Positions 1 through 8,793 of a stretch of DNA of 64,000 nt are shown here, piece after piece. Made by a program: the position numbers and the translations under genes. The DNA is from Reddybacter sp041277045 (GTDB lineage Bacteria > Pseudomonadota > Gammaproteobacteria > Pseudomonadales > Porticoccaceae). Where the stretch lies: positions 248,001 to 312,000 of the forward strand of contig JBGFSY010000004.1 of the NCBI GenBank assembly GCA_041277045.1, in the 5' to 3' direction. The notes beneath the pieces were generated by a model. It ran no database searches. It had not been told where the DNA came from and saw nothing but the letters and a program-made list of their open reading frames with translations. The first letter of the stretch is position 1; each line of letters begins with the position of its first letter.

Positions 1-2240
1 AGCGTGGTGAGTTCAAAATAATGGGTGGCGAACAGGCAAAAGGCACTCACTTGTTCGGCCAGGTGGATGGCGCAGGCCCATGCTAGCGACAGGCCATCAA
101 AGGTACTGGTGCCACGGCCAATCTCATCCATTAATACCAGGCTTTGTTCGGTGGCATTGTGGAGAATGTTGGCGGTTTCCGTCATTTCTACCATGAATGT
201 TGAACGCCCACCGGCAAGGTCGTCGGATGAGCCGATACGAGTGAAAATTCTGTCCACCATGCCAATACGTGCGGCCGTTGCGGGGACATGACTGCCGATA
301 TGGGCAAGGAGCACAATCAGAGCGGCCTGACGCATATAGGTCGATTTACCACCCATATTAGGGCCGGTGATAATCAACATTTGGCGCTGTGTGTTGAACT
401 CTAGATCGTTGGCGACGAAGGGCTTGTCCAGCACTTGTTCGACAACCAAATGACGGCCGTCGCTAAATTGAATGCCGGGCTCCTCACAGAGCTGAGCAGG
501 GGATAAATTCAGTGTTTCGGCTCGCTCGGCGAGATTAACCAATACATCCAGTTCGGCGATAGCGCTAGCGCTTTGCTGTAGCGGGGCGAGCTCTTCATTG
601 AGGCTGTCGATCAAGCTTTCGTAGAGAGTTTTTTCTCTGGCCAGCGCGCGACTTTTGGCGCTCAGGGCTTTGTCTTCGTAGCCTTTGAGCTCGGGTGTTA
701 TGTAGCGCTCTGCATTTTTCAGCGTTTGACGGCGGATGTAGTGGGCAGGTGCCTGGTCGGACTGGCCCTTACTGATTTCAATAAAGTAGCCGTGTACGCG
801 GTTGTAGCCCACTTTCAAGGTGGCGATACCGCTGGCTTCGCGCTCGCGTTTTTCCAGTTCAATTAAATAGCCGCCGGCATTGGTACTGATGGCGCGCAGC
901 TCGTCTAACTCATCGTCAAAACCCTCGGCAATAACACCGCCTTCTCGAATGACCACTGGGGGGTTTTCGATAACCGCTTTATTGAGCAATGACACGAGAT
1001 CTGGAAAGGTGGCGATTTGTGTACTTAATGCGTTCAGGCGAAGGGCCGAGGTAGAACCGAGTGTCGCGTGCAGTTCGGGAAGAATCGTCAGAGAGTCACG
1101 GAGTCGCGCAAGGTCGCGAGGGCGGGCTGAACGTAGTGCGATACGGGCGAGAATGCGTTCAATATCGCCGATATTTTTTAAGGCGGCGGCGCTGCTTTCG
1201 TGTCGATAATCAGCTTGTAGCTCGAGAATAGCCTGTTGTCTGGCCTGTAAAATGTCGAGCCGGCGCAGGGGGCGGTTGAGCCAGCGCTGTAATAAACGCC
1301 CGCCCATGGCGGTGGCAGTATTGTCCATCACCGCCAGTAAGGTGTGCTCTTGTCCACCGCTGGGGTTGGTGTCGATCTCGAGATTGCGTCGGGTGGCAGC
1401 ATCAAGAATAACGCTGTCATCGCGGTTTTCATGGTGAATGCCGCGCACGTGGGGCATGGCGGTGCGCTGGGTTTCTTTGGCGTAACTGAGCAGGCAGCCA
1501 GCAGCCATCAGTGCCAGGTTCAAATGTTCGCAGCCAAAGCCCGTTAAGTCCCGTGTTGCAAATTGATCGCAAAGGCTGGTGCGCGCCGTGTCGAGGTCAA
1601 AATCCCAGGGCGGTTGGCGGCGCAGCCCTTTAAAATTATCGACCAGGCCACTTTCAGCGAGGCTTTCGCTGACTAATAGCTCAGCAGGATTAAGACGCTG
1701 TAATTCGCCGAGCAGGGCATCTTCTCCTTCGACTTCGAGTACCAGAAATCGCCCACTGCCGATATCGAGACTGGCGATGCCGAAGTGCTTGTCGTTTGAG
1801 CTAATGGCAACTAGCAGGTTTTCATGGCTGCCTTGTAACAGTGCTTCATCGGTAATCGTGCCCGGTGTGACGATGCGAACGACATCGCGATCAACAGGGC
1901 CTTTGCTAGTGGCAGGGTCGCCAATCTGTTCGCAAATGGCGATCGATTCGCCGAGCTTAACCAAGCGAGCCAGGTAATTGTCGGCGGCGTGAAAGGGTAT
2001 GCCCGCCATGGGGATGGGTTGTCCTGCCGACTTGCCCCGCGAGGTCAGCGTAATGTCGAGCAGGCGTGCGGCTTTTTTTGCATCGTCAAAAAACAGCTCG
2101 TAAAAATCGCCCATCCGATAAAATAATAAGCTGTCGGGGTGTTTGGATTTGATGCGCATAAATTGCTGCATCATCGGCGTATGCTGGTTGTCTTTGTCGC
2201 TTTTTTTACGAGTAGAGCGGCCACTCGCTGCCGGCGACAT
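1..2240 (-). CDS. mutS: DNA mismatch repair protein MutS (C-terminus cut by window edge)
   Basis: MutS binds mismatches and small loops and starts methyl-directed repair with MutL. About 746 codons are visible of a family length near 855, so the C-terminal ~110 residues lie beyond the left edge. The N-terminal mismatch-binding domain opens with MMQQFMRIK and contains FYRMGDFYELF, which carries the Phe-x-Glu mismatch-reading motif. Near the left edge are the Walker A motif GPNMGGKSTYMRQ and the Walker B region LVLMDEIGRGTSTFDG, followed by the FATHYFELT signature. The chosen ATG (2240-2238) shares one base with the tatC stop (TGATG), suggesting translational coupling. A start at the internal ATG pair about 22 codons later is possible. 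Confidence 0.95.
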   Translation of the reverse strand, partial: MSPAASGRSTRKKSDKDNQHTPMMQQFMRIKSKHPDSLLFYRMGDFYELFFDDAKKAARLLDITLTSRGKSAGQPIPMAGIPFHAADNYLARLVKLGESIAICEQIGDPATSKGPVDRDVVRIVTPGTITDEALLQGSHENLLVAISSNDKHFGIASLDIGSGRFLVLEVEGEDALLGELQRLNPAELLVSESLAESGLVDNFKGLRRQPPWDFDLDTARTSLCDQFATRDLTGFGCEHLNLALMAAGCLLSYAKETQRTAMPHVRGIHHENRDDSVILDAATRRNLEIDTNPSGGQEHTLLAVMDNTATAMGGRLLQRWLNRPLRRLDILQARQQAILELQADYRHESSAAALKNIGDIERILARIALRSARPRDLARLRDSLTILPELHATLGSTSALRLNALSTQIATFPDLVSLLNKAVIENPPVVIREGGVIAEGFDDELDELRAISTNAGGYLIELEKREREASGIATLKVGYNRVHGYFIEISKGQSDQAPAHYIRRQTLKNAERYITPELKGYEDKALSAKSRALAREKTLYESLIDSLNEELAPLQQSASAIAELDVLVNLAERAETLNLSPAQLCEEPGIQFSDGRHLVVEQVLDKPFVANDLEFNTQRQMLIITGPNMGGKSTYMRQAALIVLLAHIGSHVPATAARIGMVDRIFTRIGSSDDLAGGRSTFMVEMTETANILHNATEQSLVLMDEIGRGTSTFDGLSLAWACAIHLAEQVSAFCLFATHYFELTT

Positions 2241-3049
2241 CAGGACGAGGGTTCTTGGCTGGTGCTCTCTTTTGATGATGAGCGATGAATAAGACGACCG
2301 AATAGTATACCGACCTCAAAGAGTAGCCACATTGGTACCGCGAGCAGGGATTGAGAAATTACGTCAGGTGGAGTCAGTAGCATGCCAAGAACAAAACAGC
2401 CCACCAGTACATAGGGCCGCTTACCCGCCAGTGATGAGGGCGAAACCATGCCCGTCCAAATTAAGATAAACGTAGCGATGGGGATTTCGAAGGCGATACC
2501 AAAGGCGAAAAACAGTTTGAGGACAAAGTCGAGATAGCTGGATATATCGGTCATCACTGTGACATTTTCAGGGCCAACACTGGTGAAAAATCCAAAGATT
2601 AAAGGAAACACCACAAAATAGGCGAAGGCCATGCCTGCGTAAAAAAGTATCACGCTGGAGGCGAACAAGGGGAGGACAATAAAGCGTTCTTTCTTGTACA
2701 GGCCGGGGGCAATAAAGGCCCAGGTTTGATACAAAATAAAGGGCATTGAGGCAAATACCGACAGCACCATCGTTAATTTAAAAGGTGTGAGAAAGGGCGA
2801 GGCCACTTGGGTGGCAATCATCGTTGAATTTTCTGGCAGGTAGGCGCGCAATGGTTCCGAAACAAAGCCGTAAATCTCATTGGCAAAGGGAAACATGGCA
2901 ACAAAAAGAAGGAGCACGATAACGATGGTACGCAGTAGCCGGTCGCGCAACTCAATGAGGTGCGTAACCATTGGCTGGGCAGCGCTGATAACGCTTTCGT
3001 TTTCTTCGTCTGGCTGTTCTTCTGGCGGTTCTGTTGGATCGTTTGGCAT
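2240..3049 (-). CDS. tatC: Twin-arginine translocase subunit TatC
   Basis: Polytopic inner-membrane receptor for twin-arginine signal peptides; with TatA and TatB it exports folded proteins. At 269 aa it has the normal length plus an acidic N-terminal extension (PNDPTEPPEEQPDEENE) before the first helix. The core starts at HLIELRDRLLR, the conserved cytoplasmic TatC motif, and about six hydrophobic segments follow, with FAFGIAFEIPI in the conserved central region. The C-terminal tail is Ser-rich. It is the last gene of tatABC and its stop overlaps the mutS start by one base, so mutS is probably co-transcribed at least partly. Confidence 0.96.
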   Translation of the reverse strand: MPNDPTEPPEEQPDEENESVISAAQPMVTHLIELRDRLLRTIVIVLLLFVAMFPFANEIYGFVSEPLRAYLPENSTMIATQVASPFLTPFKLTMVLSVFASMPFILYQTWAFIAPGLYKKERFIVLPLFASSVILFYAGMAFAYFVVFPLIFGFFTSVGPENVTVMTDISSYLDFVLKLFFAFGIAFEIPIATFILIWTGMVSPSSLAGKRPYVLVGCFVLGMLLTPPDVISQSLLAVPMWLLFEVGILFGRLIHRSSSKESTSQEPSS

Positions 3050-3071
3050 AAGTCGTCTTGTCGATGCCGCC

Positions 3072-3533
3072 CTAAGGGGTTTTGTTGGCAGTTGTTTCTG
3101 GAGTTGATTCGTTAGCTGGGGCTGGGGTTGCTACTGGCTCAGCTGAAGTATTGGTTGTTTGCTCGTCGCCGGGCTGTTCGTTTAGAGGCAGTGGCTCGCT
3201 CGGCCCATCGTCAATAAAGTCTTCTTCGTTGGGGATCTTTAGACTGGCGGGCGTGGGCTCATTTTCTGGTTTGGAAGGCGAGCCTAAGCGTCGTTCTATT
3301 TGTTGGCGCTCGTTTTCCATGCGGCCCAATAGTTCTTCGTTATAGAGCTCGCGGCGTATTTCATCGAGGCCGAATTCACGCTCCATGTCCTGGCGTGCAC
3401 CCTGCACACTGCGGCGCACTTTGCCGAGCCAGTAGCCGAGAAAGCGAACCGTTTCGGGGAGTCTTTTCGGCCCAATGACAATCAGGCCGACCACGGCGAT
3501 CAGTATTATTTCGGTAAAACCAATGTCGAACAT
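3072..3533 (-). CDS. tatB: Sec-independent translocase protein TatB
   Basis: Forms the signal-peptide receptor complex with TatC. The single N-terminal transmembrane helix (MFDIGFTEIILIAVVGLIVIGPKRLPE) has the Glu8 and the GPKRLP hinge expected of TatB. An amphipathic helix and a charged region (about residues 25-90) follow, then a Pro/Glu/Thr/Ala-rich disordered tail. Length 153 aa. It lies between tatA and tatC on the same strand, with a gap of about 20 bases to tatC. Confidence 0.95.
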   Translation of the reverse strand: MFDIGFTEIILIAVVGLIVIGPKRLPETVRFLGYWLGKVRRSVQGARQDMEREFGLDEIRRELYNEELLGRMENERQQIERRLGSPSKPENEPTPASLKIPNEEDFIDDGPSEPLPLNEQPGDEQTTNTSAEPVATPAPANESTPETTANKTP

Positions 3534-3589
3534 GGCGTCTGACCCAGGGTTAAGCGAGGTAACTCGATAAAAAAATAAAAAAGGTCGAT

Positions 3590-3847
3590 TTAGTCGCCCT
3601 TTTTCTCGCTGCTAGTGGCTTCAGCCTTTTCTTTATTGACAGTGCTGTTGGAGGCATCTGCTGCGGTGTCTTCCTCAAGGCCCTGCTCTTTTTCAGCATC
3701 GTCATCTGTGGAGACAGCATCTTTGAAACCCTTTAAGGCGCCACCGAGGTCAGAGCCCATGCCTTTGAGGCGTTTGGTGCCAAAAATTAGAACCACGATG
3801 GCGAGAACGATCAACAATTGCCAAATACTAATTCCACCAAATCCCAT
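3590..3847 (-). CDS. tatA: Sec-independent translocase protein TatA
   Basis: Oligomerises in the inner membrane to form the Tat translocation conduit. At 85 aa it has the classical layout: a short N-terminal helix (GISIWQLLIVLAIVVLIFGT), the hinge KRLKGMGSDLG, an amphipathic helix ALKGFKDAV, and an acidic then Lys-rich tail. It is the first tat gene, after hisE, in the ubiEJB-hisIE-tatABC order known from Pseudomonas. Confidence 0.96.
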   Translation of the reverse strand: MGFGGISIWQLLIVLAIVVLIFGTKRLKGMGSDLGGALKGFKDAVSTDDDAEKEQGLEEDTAADASNSTVNKEKAEATSSEKKGD

Positions 3848-3900
3848 ACTTACCTCTGCGTTGTCTTTTAACTGAATGTCTGTCGATGCAAAATCGATTG

Positions 3901-4233
3901 CTAGCTGTCTTTGCGGTTGGCCTTTTCTTCCAGCCCTGAAATATCAAAGCGGCGCGCAAGTTCCGCCAAAACGGAGTCGGCATTTTCACCCAAGTGAGAG
4001 AGCATTACCAGTGAGTGAAACCATAGATCGGCAGTTTCTGCGATCAAATCCTTATTGTCACCGCTTTGCTCGGCATCTTTGGCGGCAATTAAGGTTTCGG
4101 TGCACTCTTCACCCACCTTCTCGAGAATTTTGTTCAGCCCTTTGCGGTGCAAGCTGGCGACATACGATTTGTCGGCGTCGGCGCTTTTACGCGCGGCGAG
4201 AATAGTGTCGAGTTGGTTCAAAATAGTGTTCAT
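3901..4233 (-). CDS. hisE: Phosphoribosyl-ATP pyrophosphatase HisE
   Basis: Second step of histidine synthesis: hydrolyses phosphoribosyl-ATP to phosphoribosyl-AMP and pyrophosphate. The all-alpha MazG-like fold is recognisable from KVGEECTETLIAAK (metal-binding EExxE region, about residues 37-50) and LIAETADLWFHSLVML (ExxD). I start at the ATG at 4233, giving 110 aa, because the open frame upstream overlaps hisI and carries no family sequence. HisE and HisI are separate proteins here rather than a HisIE fusion. The start lies 7 bases after the hisI stop. Confidence 0.94.
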   Translation of the reverse strand: MNTILNQLDTILAARKSADADKSYVASLHRKGLNKILEKVGEECTETLIAAKDAEQSGDNKDLIAETADLWFHSLVMLSHLGENADSVLAELARRFDISGLEEKANRKDS

Positions 4234-4240
4234 GGTGGTC

Positions 4241-4648
4241 TTATGTCGATTGACTATAGATGGCTTTCGGGTCTTTAAGTACAGGTTCAACAGCTTGCCA
4301 CTGCCCGTCTTTGAGTACTTTGAAGAAACAGCTACGCCGTCCAGTGTGGCAGGCAATGCCGCCCAATTGCTCTATCTTCAGGATAACCACATCGTTGTCA
4401 CAGTCGAGGCGTATCTCACTGACATTTTGTACATGTCCCGACTCTTCGCCCTTGCGCCACAGCTTTTTGCGTGAGCGCGACCAATAGACGGCGTGGCCTT
4501 CGGCAAGTGTTAAACCGAGGGCTTCACGATTCATCCAGGCCACCATCAATATTTCATTGTTGGTTTTATCCTGAGCGATGGCGGGCACCAGACCCTGATC
4601 ATTCCAGGTGATTTGATCGAGCCAGTGGGTATCGGTGGATTCGCTCAT
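4241..4648 (-). CDS. hisI: Phosphoribosyl-AMP cyclohydrolase HisI
   Basis: Third step of histidine synthesis; opens the purine ring of phosphoribosyl-AMP in a zinc- and magnesium-dependent reaction. The 135-aa protein carries LMVAWMNREAL, the AVYWSRSRKKLWRKGEESG block, LDCDNDVVIL (Mg-binding Asp cluster with the first zinc Cys) and GIACHTGRRSCFF (zinc Cys pair). It sits between ubiB and hisE, as in Pseudomonas. Confidence 0.95.
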   Translation of the reverse strand: MSESTDTHWLDQITWNDQGLVPAIAQDKTNNEILMVAWMNREALGLTLAEGHAVYWSRSRKKLWRKGEESGHVQNVSEIRLDCDNDVVILKIEQLGGIACHTGRRSCFFKVLKDGQWQAVEPVLKDPKAIYSQST

Positions 4649-4710
4649 TGCTGTCGGTGCGTCCTCAAGAGTACTGCTGTGGGGTGTGCTGGCGGGGGAT
4701 TATGCCAGTC

Positions 4711-6348
4711 TTAAGACAACAGTAATAGCAAAGCGCCGGCAGCGATTAGCAATAATCCCGTGGAACTAGCCTGCTGTGCAGCGTCACTCAATGCGCTGTG
4801 AGTACTACCGAGTCCGATTCCCAATAAAATTGTGCCCACCAGTGCCTTGTTGCGTTGACGGGGTGGCTGGGGCTGGCTGTTATCTGGGCGAGCACTGAGT
4901 GTCTTGTCGATGCGCTTTACCTGCTCCATTGAGTCGACCACGAGTTGCGGCAGATGGGGCAGTTGTTCAAGCCAGTCCGGGGCGTGGCGCTTGACTTGTT
5001 TAAAGACCTGGCTGGGCTCGAAGCGCTGTACTATCCAGCGTTCGAGAAAGGGGTGGGCGGTGGCCCAAAGATCGAGGTCGGGATAGAGCTGGCGACCGAG
5101 CCCTTCAATATTGAGCAGGGTTTTCTGTAATAAAATGAGTGAGGGTTGTACCTCTGCGTCAAAGCGTCGGGCCATTTGAAACAGACTTACCAATAATTGG
5201 CCACAGGAGATATCTTTCAGTGGCCGCTGGAAGATGGGTTCACAGACTGTGCGTACCGCCGATTCGACCTCGTTCAGGGGGGCATCGGCTTTGACCCAGC
5301 CAGCGAGGATATGCAGTTCGGCAACCTGGCGGTAATCGCGGCGGAAGATGGCGAGTAGATTTCGCGCCAGATAGTACTGATCTTCGGCTGAAAGGCTGCC
5401 AACAATGGCACAGTCAATGGCGACATATTTGGGTTGGTGTGGCTTGGCAGCGTCGACGAAAATATTGCCGGGGTGCATATCGGCATGGAAAAAATTGTGG
5501 TCGAAAACCTGAGTGAAGAAAATCTCGACGCCCCGTTCGGCGAGCACTTTAAAGTTGGTGCCGGCCTTCTTTAAAGTGTCGGTATCGGTGACGGGTGTGG
5601 CGTAAATGCGCTCCATCACCAGCACATCTTCGTTGGTGTAGGGCCAGTAGATTTGGGGTATATAAAGTAGGGCTGAGTCTTCAAAGTTACGGCGTAGCAG
5701 TGCCGTATTACCGGCTTCGCGCTGCAAGTTTAACTCGTCAATAATCGTTGTGCGGTAGTCGCTGGCGACTTCAACCGGGCGCAGGCGTTTGCCGTCGGCG
5801 AGGTATTTTTCTACCAAGCGTGCGAGGCTGAGCATCAGCGAACAGTCTTGCTCAATGGTGGTTTTAATACCGGGCCGCACGGCTTTGACAATGACTTCTC
5901 GGCCATCTTCCAATACGGCGGCGTGCACCTGGGCGATGGAGGCTGAGGCCAGCGGCGTGGTGTCAAAGCTTTTGAAGAGCTGATCGACGGGTTGGCCCAG
6001 TGCCTGTTCGGCAATAGCGATAAATTTCGCCGATTCAAAGGGCGGCACATTATCCTGAAGTTGGTAGAGCTCCTGGCAAATGTCGGCGGGAATGAGATCG
6101 GGGCGGGTCGATAAGAGTTGGCCGAATTTGATGAATACCGGGCCCAGTTCTTCAAATGCTTCGCGCAGTCGTTCGCCACGAGGTGCCTGGGGTTCGGGCA
6201 AAAATGCCGTTAGCCAAAGTACGAAGCGCACCAGCAAAGGCGGGGATTGTCGTCTGGCATCGCTAAGGTTTGAGCTGCGGGCAAAAGTGTCGAGACGGTA
6301 GCGCAGGCTAATGCGAGCAATTTTAAGTATACGAGTCAGGCGCAACAT
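4711..6348 (-). CDS. ubiB: Ubiquinone biosynthesis kinase-like protein UbiB
   Basis: ADCK/ABC1-family atypical kinase-like ATPase needed for ubiquinone synthesis at the inner membrane. The 545-aa sequence has the family-defining KxGQ motif in FIKFGQLLSTRPDLIP (about residue 73), the Ala-rich nucleotide loop ASASIAQVHAA, the catalytic-loop equivalent HADMHPGNIFVD, and two C-terminal hydrophobic segments (GTILLGIGLG and LLLIAAGALLLLLS). It starts 10 bases after ubiJ, in one operon with ubiE and ubiJ. Confidence 0.96.
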   Translation of the reverse strand: MLRLTRILKIARISLRYRLDTFARSSNLSDARRQSPPLLVRFVLWLTAFLPEPQAPRGERLREAFEELGPVFIKFGQLLSTRPDLIPADICQELYQLQDNVPPFESAKFIAIAEQALGQPVDQLFKSFDTTPLASASIAQVHAAVLEDGREVIVKAVRPGIKTTIEQDCSLMLSLARLVEKYLADGKRLRPVEVASDYRTTIIDELNLQREAGNTALLRRNFEDSALLYIPQIYWPYTNEDVLVMERIYATPVTDTDTLKKAGTNFKVLAERGVEIFFTQVFDHNFFHADMHPGNIFVDAAKPHQPKYVAIDCAIVGSLSAEDQYYLARNLLAIFRRDYRQVAELHILAGWVKADAPLNEVESAVRTVCEPIFQRPLKDISCGQLLVSLFQMARRFDAEVQPSLILLQKTLLNIEGLGRQLYPDLDLWATAHPFLERWIVQRFEPSQVFKQVKRHAPDWLEQLPHLPQLVVDSMEQVKRIDKTLSARPDNSQPQPPRQRNKALVGTILLGIGLGSTHSALSDAAQQASSTGLLLIAAGALLLLLS

Positions 6349-6358
6349 GAAAGCGTGC

Positions 6359-6967
6359 TCACGGCAGCAGGGTTTTTAGCTGTGCGCCAATAACATCCAG
6401 TGGCGACTGCGGCTTGCTGTTGCTGTTGCTGTTCGGGTCGTCGCTGTTGTTATCTGAATTGTTATCGGCGTTGCTGTCAGCTTTATAGGTGGACCAGCCA
6501 TTCCTGCTACGAGAGGCAATGTCTTGCTGGAATTGCTGAGCCTTGCGCAAGGTTTCGCCAACCAGATGAGCGGCTACGTCTCCCGTGCGCTCGGCGAGCA
6601 GAGCTTCCCAGTCGATGTCAATTTCACGGCTCAAGGTTAGCAGGGTGGGGATAAGCGAGTCTTCATCGTTGACGTCCACCTGGCATTTTTCTGCCGCCTC
6701 GATATCACCCGCCAATAGTAGGCGGATGAGAGCCGGGGCGGTGCCGCTGAGCATCGCGGGCGCTGAGCATTCATCACTGGGCATGATGATCAGCTGGCTG
6801 TCAGTGAATAAGAGGGAGACGGTAAAGCGCGGCGCGGTCGATTCGATCAACAGGCTTTTGCCCGCTACTGCGCTGAGTTTTTGCGGTGTCTGCGGATCGT
6901 ATTCTAGGGCCCGGTTGAGTACTTTGCTGATGCTTTCGCAGGCCAGCGCAATGGCCGTATCGTTCAC
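6359..6967 (-). CDS. ubiJ: Ubiquinone biosynthesis accessory factor UbiJ (SCP2 domain)
   Basis: UbiJ carries an SCP2 lipid-binding domain and helps assemble the soluble Ubi complex with UbiK. The 202-aa protein shows the typical N-terminal segment (ALEYDPQTPQKLSAVAGKSL) and an SCP2 core to about residue 95, then a helical part (GDVAAHLVGETLRKAQQFQQ). The last ~40 residues are a low-complexity Asn/Asp/Ser stretch, longer than I would expect and probably disordered. Its start overlaps the ubiE stop by 4 bases. Confidence 0.9.
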   Translation of the reverse strand: MNDTAIALACESISKVLNRALEYDPQTPQKLSAVAGKSLLIESTAPRFTVSLLFTDSQLIIMPSDECSAPAMLSGTAPALIRLLLAGDIEAAEKCQVDVNDEDSLIPTLLTLSREIDIDWEALLAERTGDVAAHLVGETLRKAQQFQQDIASRSRNGWSTYKADSNADNNSDNNSDDPNSNSNSKPQSPLDVIGAQLKTLLP

Positions 6968-7725
6968 CCCTTAATACCTCGGTGCAGGGCGACAATGCCG
7001 CCGGTCATATTGTAGTACTGGCAGTGGCTGAAGCCGGCATCGCTCATCATGCCTTTAAGTGTTTGTTGGTCGGGGTGCATGCGAATGGACTCGGCCAGGT
7101 AGCGATAGCTGTCGGCGTCATCGGCGATTAACTTGCCGACCCGAGGCAGGATTTGGAAAGAATAGGTATCGTAAATCTTCGCTAGCAATGGGTTTTTAGG
7201 TTTGGAAAACTCGAGTACCAGTAGGCGCCCACCAGGTTTAAGCACGCGTAGCATGGAGCGCAGGGCCATATCTTTGTCGGTGACATTGCGCAGGCCGAAG
7301 GCGATGGTAATGCAATCAATGCTGTTGTCTGCAAAGGGCAGAAACTGGGCGTCGGCCTGAGCGAAGCTAATGTTGTTGAGTACGCCGCTATCAATTAAAC
7401 GGTCACGGCCGACCTTGAGCATGGAGTCGTTGATATCGGCGAGAATGACACGGCCCTGCTCGCCAACCAGTCGTGAGAACTTGAGGCTGAGGTCGCCGGT
7501 GCCGCCAGCGATGTCGAGCACGGTGTGGCCGGGGCGTACGCCTGACAGCTCGATGGTGGTGCGCTTCCAGAGACGATGAATACCGCCGGACATCAGGTCG
7601 TTCATGATGTCGTACTTAGCGGCGACCGAGTGAAAAACGTCGGCCACGCGCTCGGCTTTTTTCTCCACGGCCACTTCGCTAAAGCCGAAGTGGGTGGTTT
7701 TTTCGGAGTCCTGTTCTGAGCTCAT
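6964..7725 (-). CDS. ubiE: Ubiquinone/menaquinone biosynthesis C-methyltransferase UbiE
   Basis: SAM-dependent C-methyltransferase of quinone biosynthesis. Length 253 aa. Motif I is VLDIAGGTGDLSLKF (about residues 69-83); ADINDSMLKVGRDR and ITIAFGLRNVTD (the FGLRNV signature) follow, then LRVLKPGGRLLVLEFSKP. The C-terminus YNMTGGIVALHRGIKG is canonical. It is the first gene of the ubiE-ubiJ-ubiB-hisI-hisE-tat run. Confidence 0.97.
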   Translation of the reverse strand: MSSEQDSEKTTHFGFSEVAVEKKAERVADVFHSVAAKYDIMNDLMSGGIHRLWKRTTIELSGVRPGHTVLDIAGGTGDLSLKFSRLVGEQGRVILADINDSMLKVGRDRLIDSGVLNNISFAQADAQFLPFADNSIDCITIAFGLRNVTDKDMALRSMLRVLKPGGRLLVLEFSKPKNPLLAKIYDTYSFQILPRVGKLIADDADSYRYLAESIRMHPDQQTLKGMMSDAGFSHCQYYNMTGGIVALHRGIKG

Positions 7726-7756
7726 AGTGCCCCCTCAATAACAGCAGGCATTGTAC

Positions 7757-7782
7757 ACCGCTCAAGAGCTGTCTTGAACGGT
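7757..7782. other. Inverted repeat between suhB and ubiE
   Basis: Arms of 11 bases (ACCGCTCAAGA and TCTTGAACGGT, one mismatch) around a 4-base loop can form a hairpin between the suhB stop and the ubiE start. No T-run follows on either strand, so it is not an obvious intrinsic terminator; an mRNA processing or attenuating structure is possible. Confidence 0.4.
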
Positions 7783-7840
7783 GAGCAGGCTTGTCGGTTT
7801 GGTTTGTTGTTCATGCACTGTCGGATGGTCGAGATAAGTT

Positions 7841-8644
7841 TTAGCGCAAATGGCCGAGATGTTTGCCGACAGTTTTCAGTGTGGGCTTTAGCAGGCGCGG
7901 GGTGCAGGCGACGATATGCCCGTTATTTAGATAGCGATCACCACCCTGGAAATCGGCGACTCTGCCACCGGCTTCTTTCACCAGCAAAACACCAGCGGCG
8001 ATATCCCAGGGTTGTAAGTACATTTCCCAGAAGGCATCAACGCGGCCAGCGGCGACATAGGCCAGGTCGAGTGAGGCGGCACCCATACGGCGTATGCCCG
8101 ATGATTGGTCGGCGAGGGCTGTCATGCAATCCAGATAGGGCTGCATATTCTCAAAGGGCTGGCCGCTAAAGGGGATGCCGGTGGCATAGAGTGCACTGCG
8201 GGGCTGGTCGAGGCCGGATACGCGAATGCGAGAACCGTTGAGCTGGGCACCACGGCCCCGGCTGGCGGTAAACTCTTCCTGTTTTATCGGGTCGTAAACC
8301 ACGGCGTGTTCAATGCGCCCCTTGTGCAGAAAGGCAATGGACACGGCGTAGTGGGGGATGCCACGAATAAAGTTGGTGGTGCCATCAAGGGGGTCAATAA
8401 TCCACTGGGAGTCGCTATCTTTACCTTTGATGGTGCCCGATTCCTCGCCAATAAAGCAGTGGTGGGGGTAGGCGCTGCGTAACTGGCCGATGATTTCTTG
8501 TTCGGCCATATGATCAATTTCGGTAACGAAATCGTTTTGGCTTTTTTCATCAATTTGCAGGCGATCAATGCGTTGGGAGGCTTTGGCGATCAAATCTCCG
8601 GCGCTGCGTGCCGCACGTAGTGCGATGTTGACCATTGGTTCCAT
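7841..8644 (-). CDS. suhB: Inositol-1-monophosphatase SuhB
   Basis: Mg-dependent inositol monophosphatase family; in Escherichia coli SuhB is also part of the rRNA antitermination complex. The 267-aa sequence begins MEPMVNIALRAARSAGDLI, close to known SuhB N-termini, which supports this start. Metal sites are FIGEESGTIKG, WIIDPLDGTTNFIRGIPHY and WDIAAGVLLVKEAGG. It is divergent from trmJ, the usual neighbour, with a 149-bp spacer. Confidence 0.95.
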   Translation of the reverse strand: MEPMVNIALRAARSAGDLIAKASQRIDRLQIDEKSQNDFVTEIDHMAEQEIIGQLRSAYPHHCFIGEESGTIKGKDSDSQWIIDPLDGTTNFIRGIPHYAVSIAFLHKGRIEHAVVYDPIKQEEFTASRGRGAQLNGSRIRVSGLDQPRSALYATGIPFSGQPFENMQPYLDCMTALADQSSGIRRMGAASLDLAYVAAGRVDAFWEMYLQPWDIAAGVLLVKEAGGRVADFQGGDRYLNNGHIVACTPRLLKPTLKTVGKHLGHLR

Positions 8645-8751
8645 AAGGTTTGCGCGCCTGGATTTTGAAAGGCGCGCATTGTAGCAAAACCCGGGCGCGG
8701 TGACAGTGCGCGTTGTGGATATATATGACTATGCTGGATATTTGGCTCTGC

Positions 8752-8757
8752 TATACT
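8752..8757 (+). promoter_or_regulatory. Candidate -10 element for trmJ
   Basis: TATACT lies 37 bases before the trmJ start in the suhB/trmJ divergent spacer. No good -35 hexamer is seen 16-18 bases upstream, so this is tentative. Confidence 0.3.
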
Positions 8758-8793
8758 ACGCGCCGAAAATTGGGCCCCATATGAGCCAGAGTT

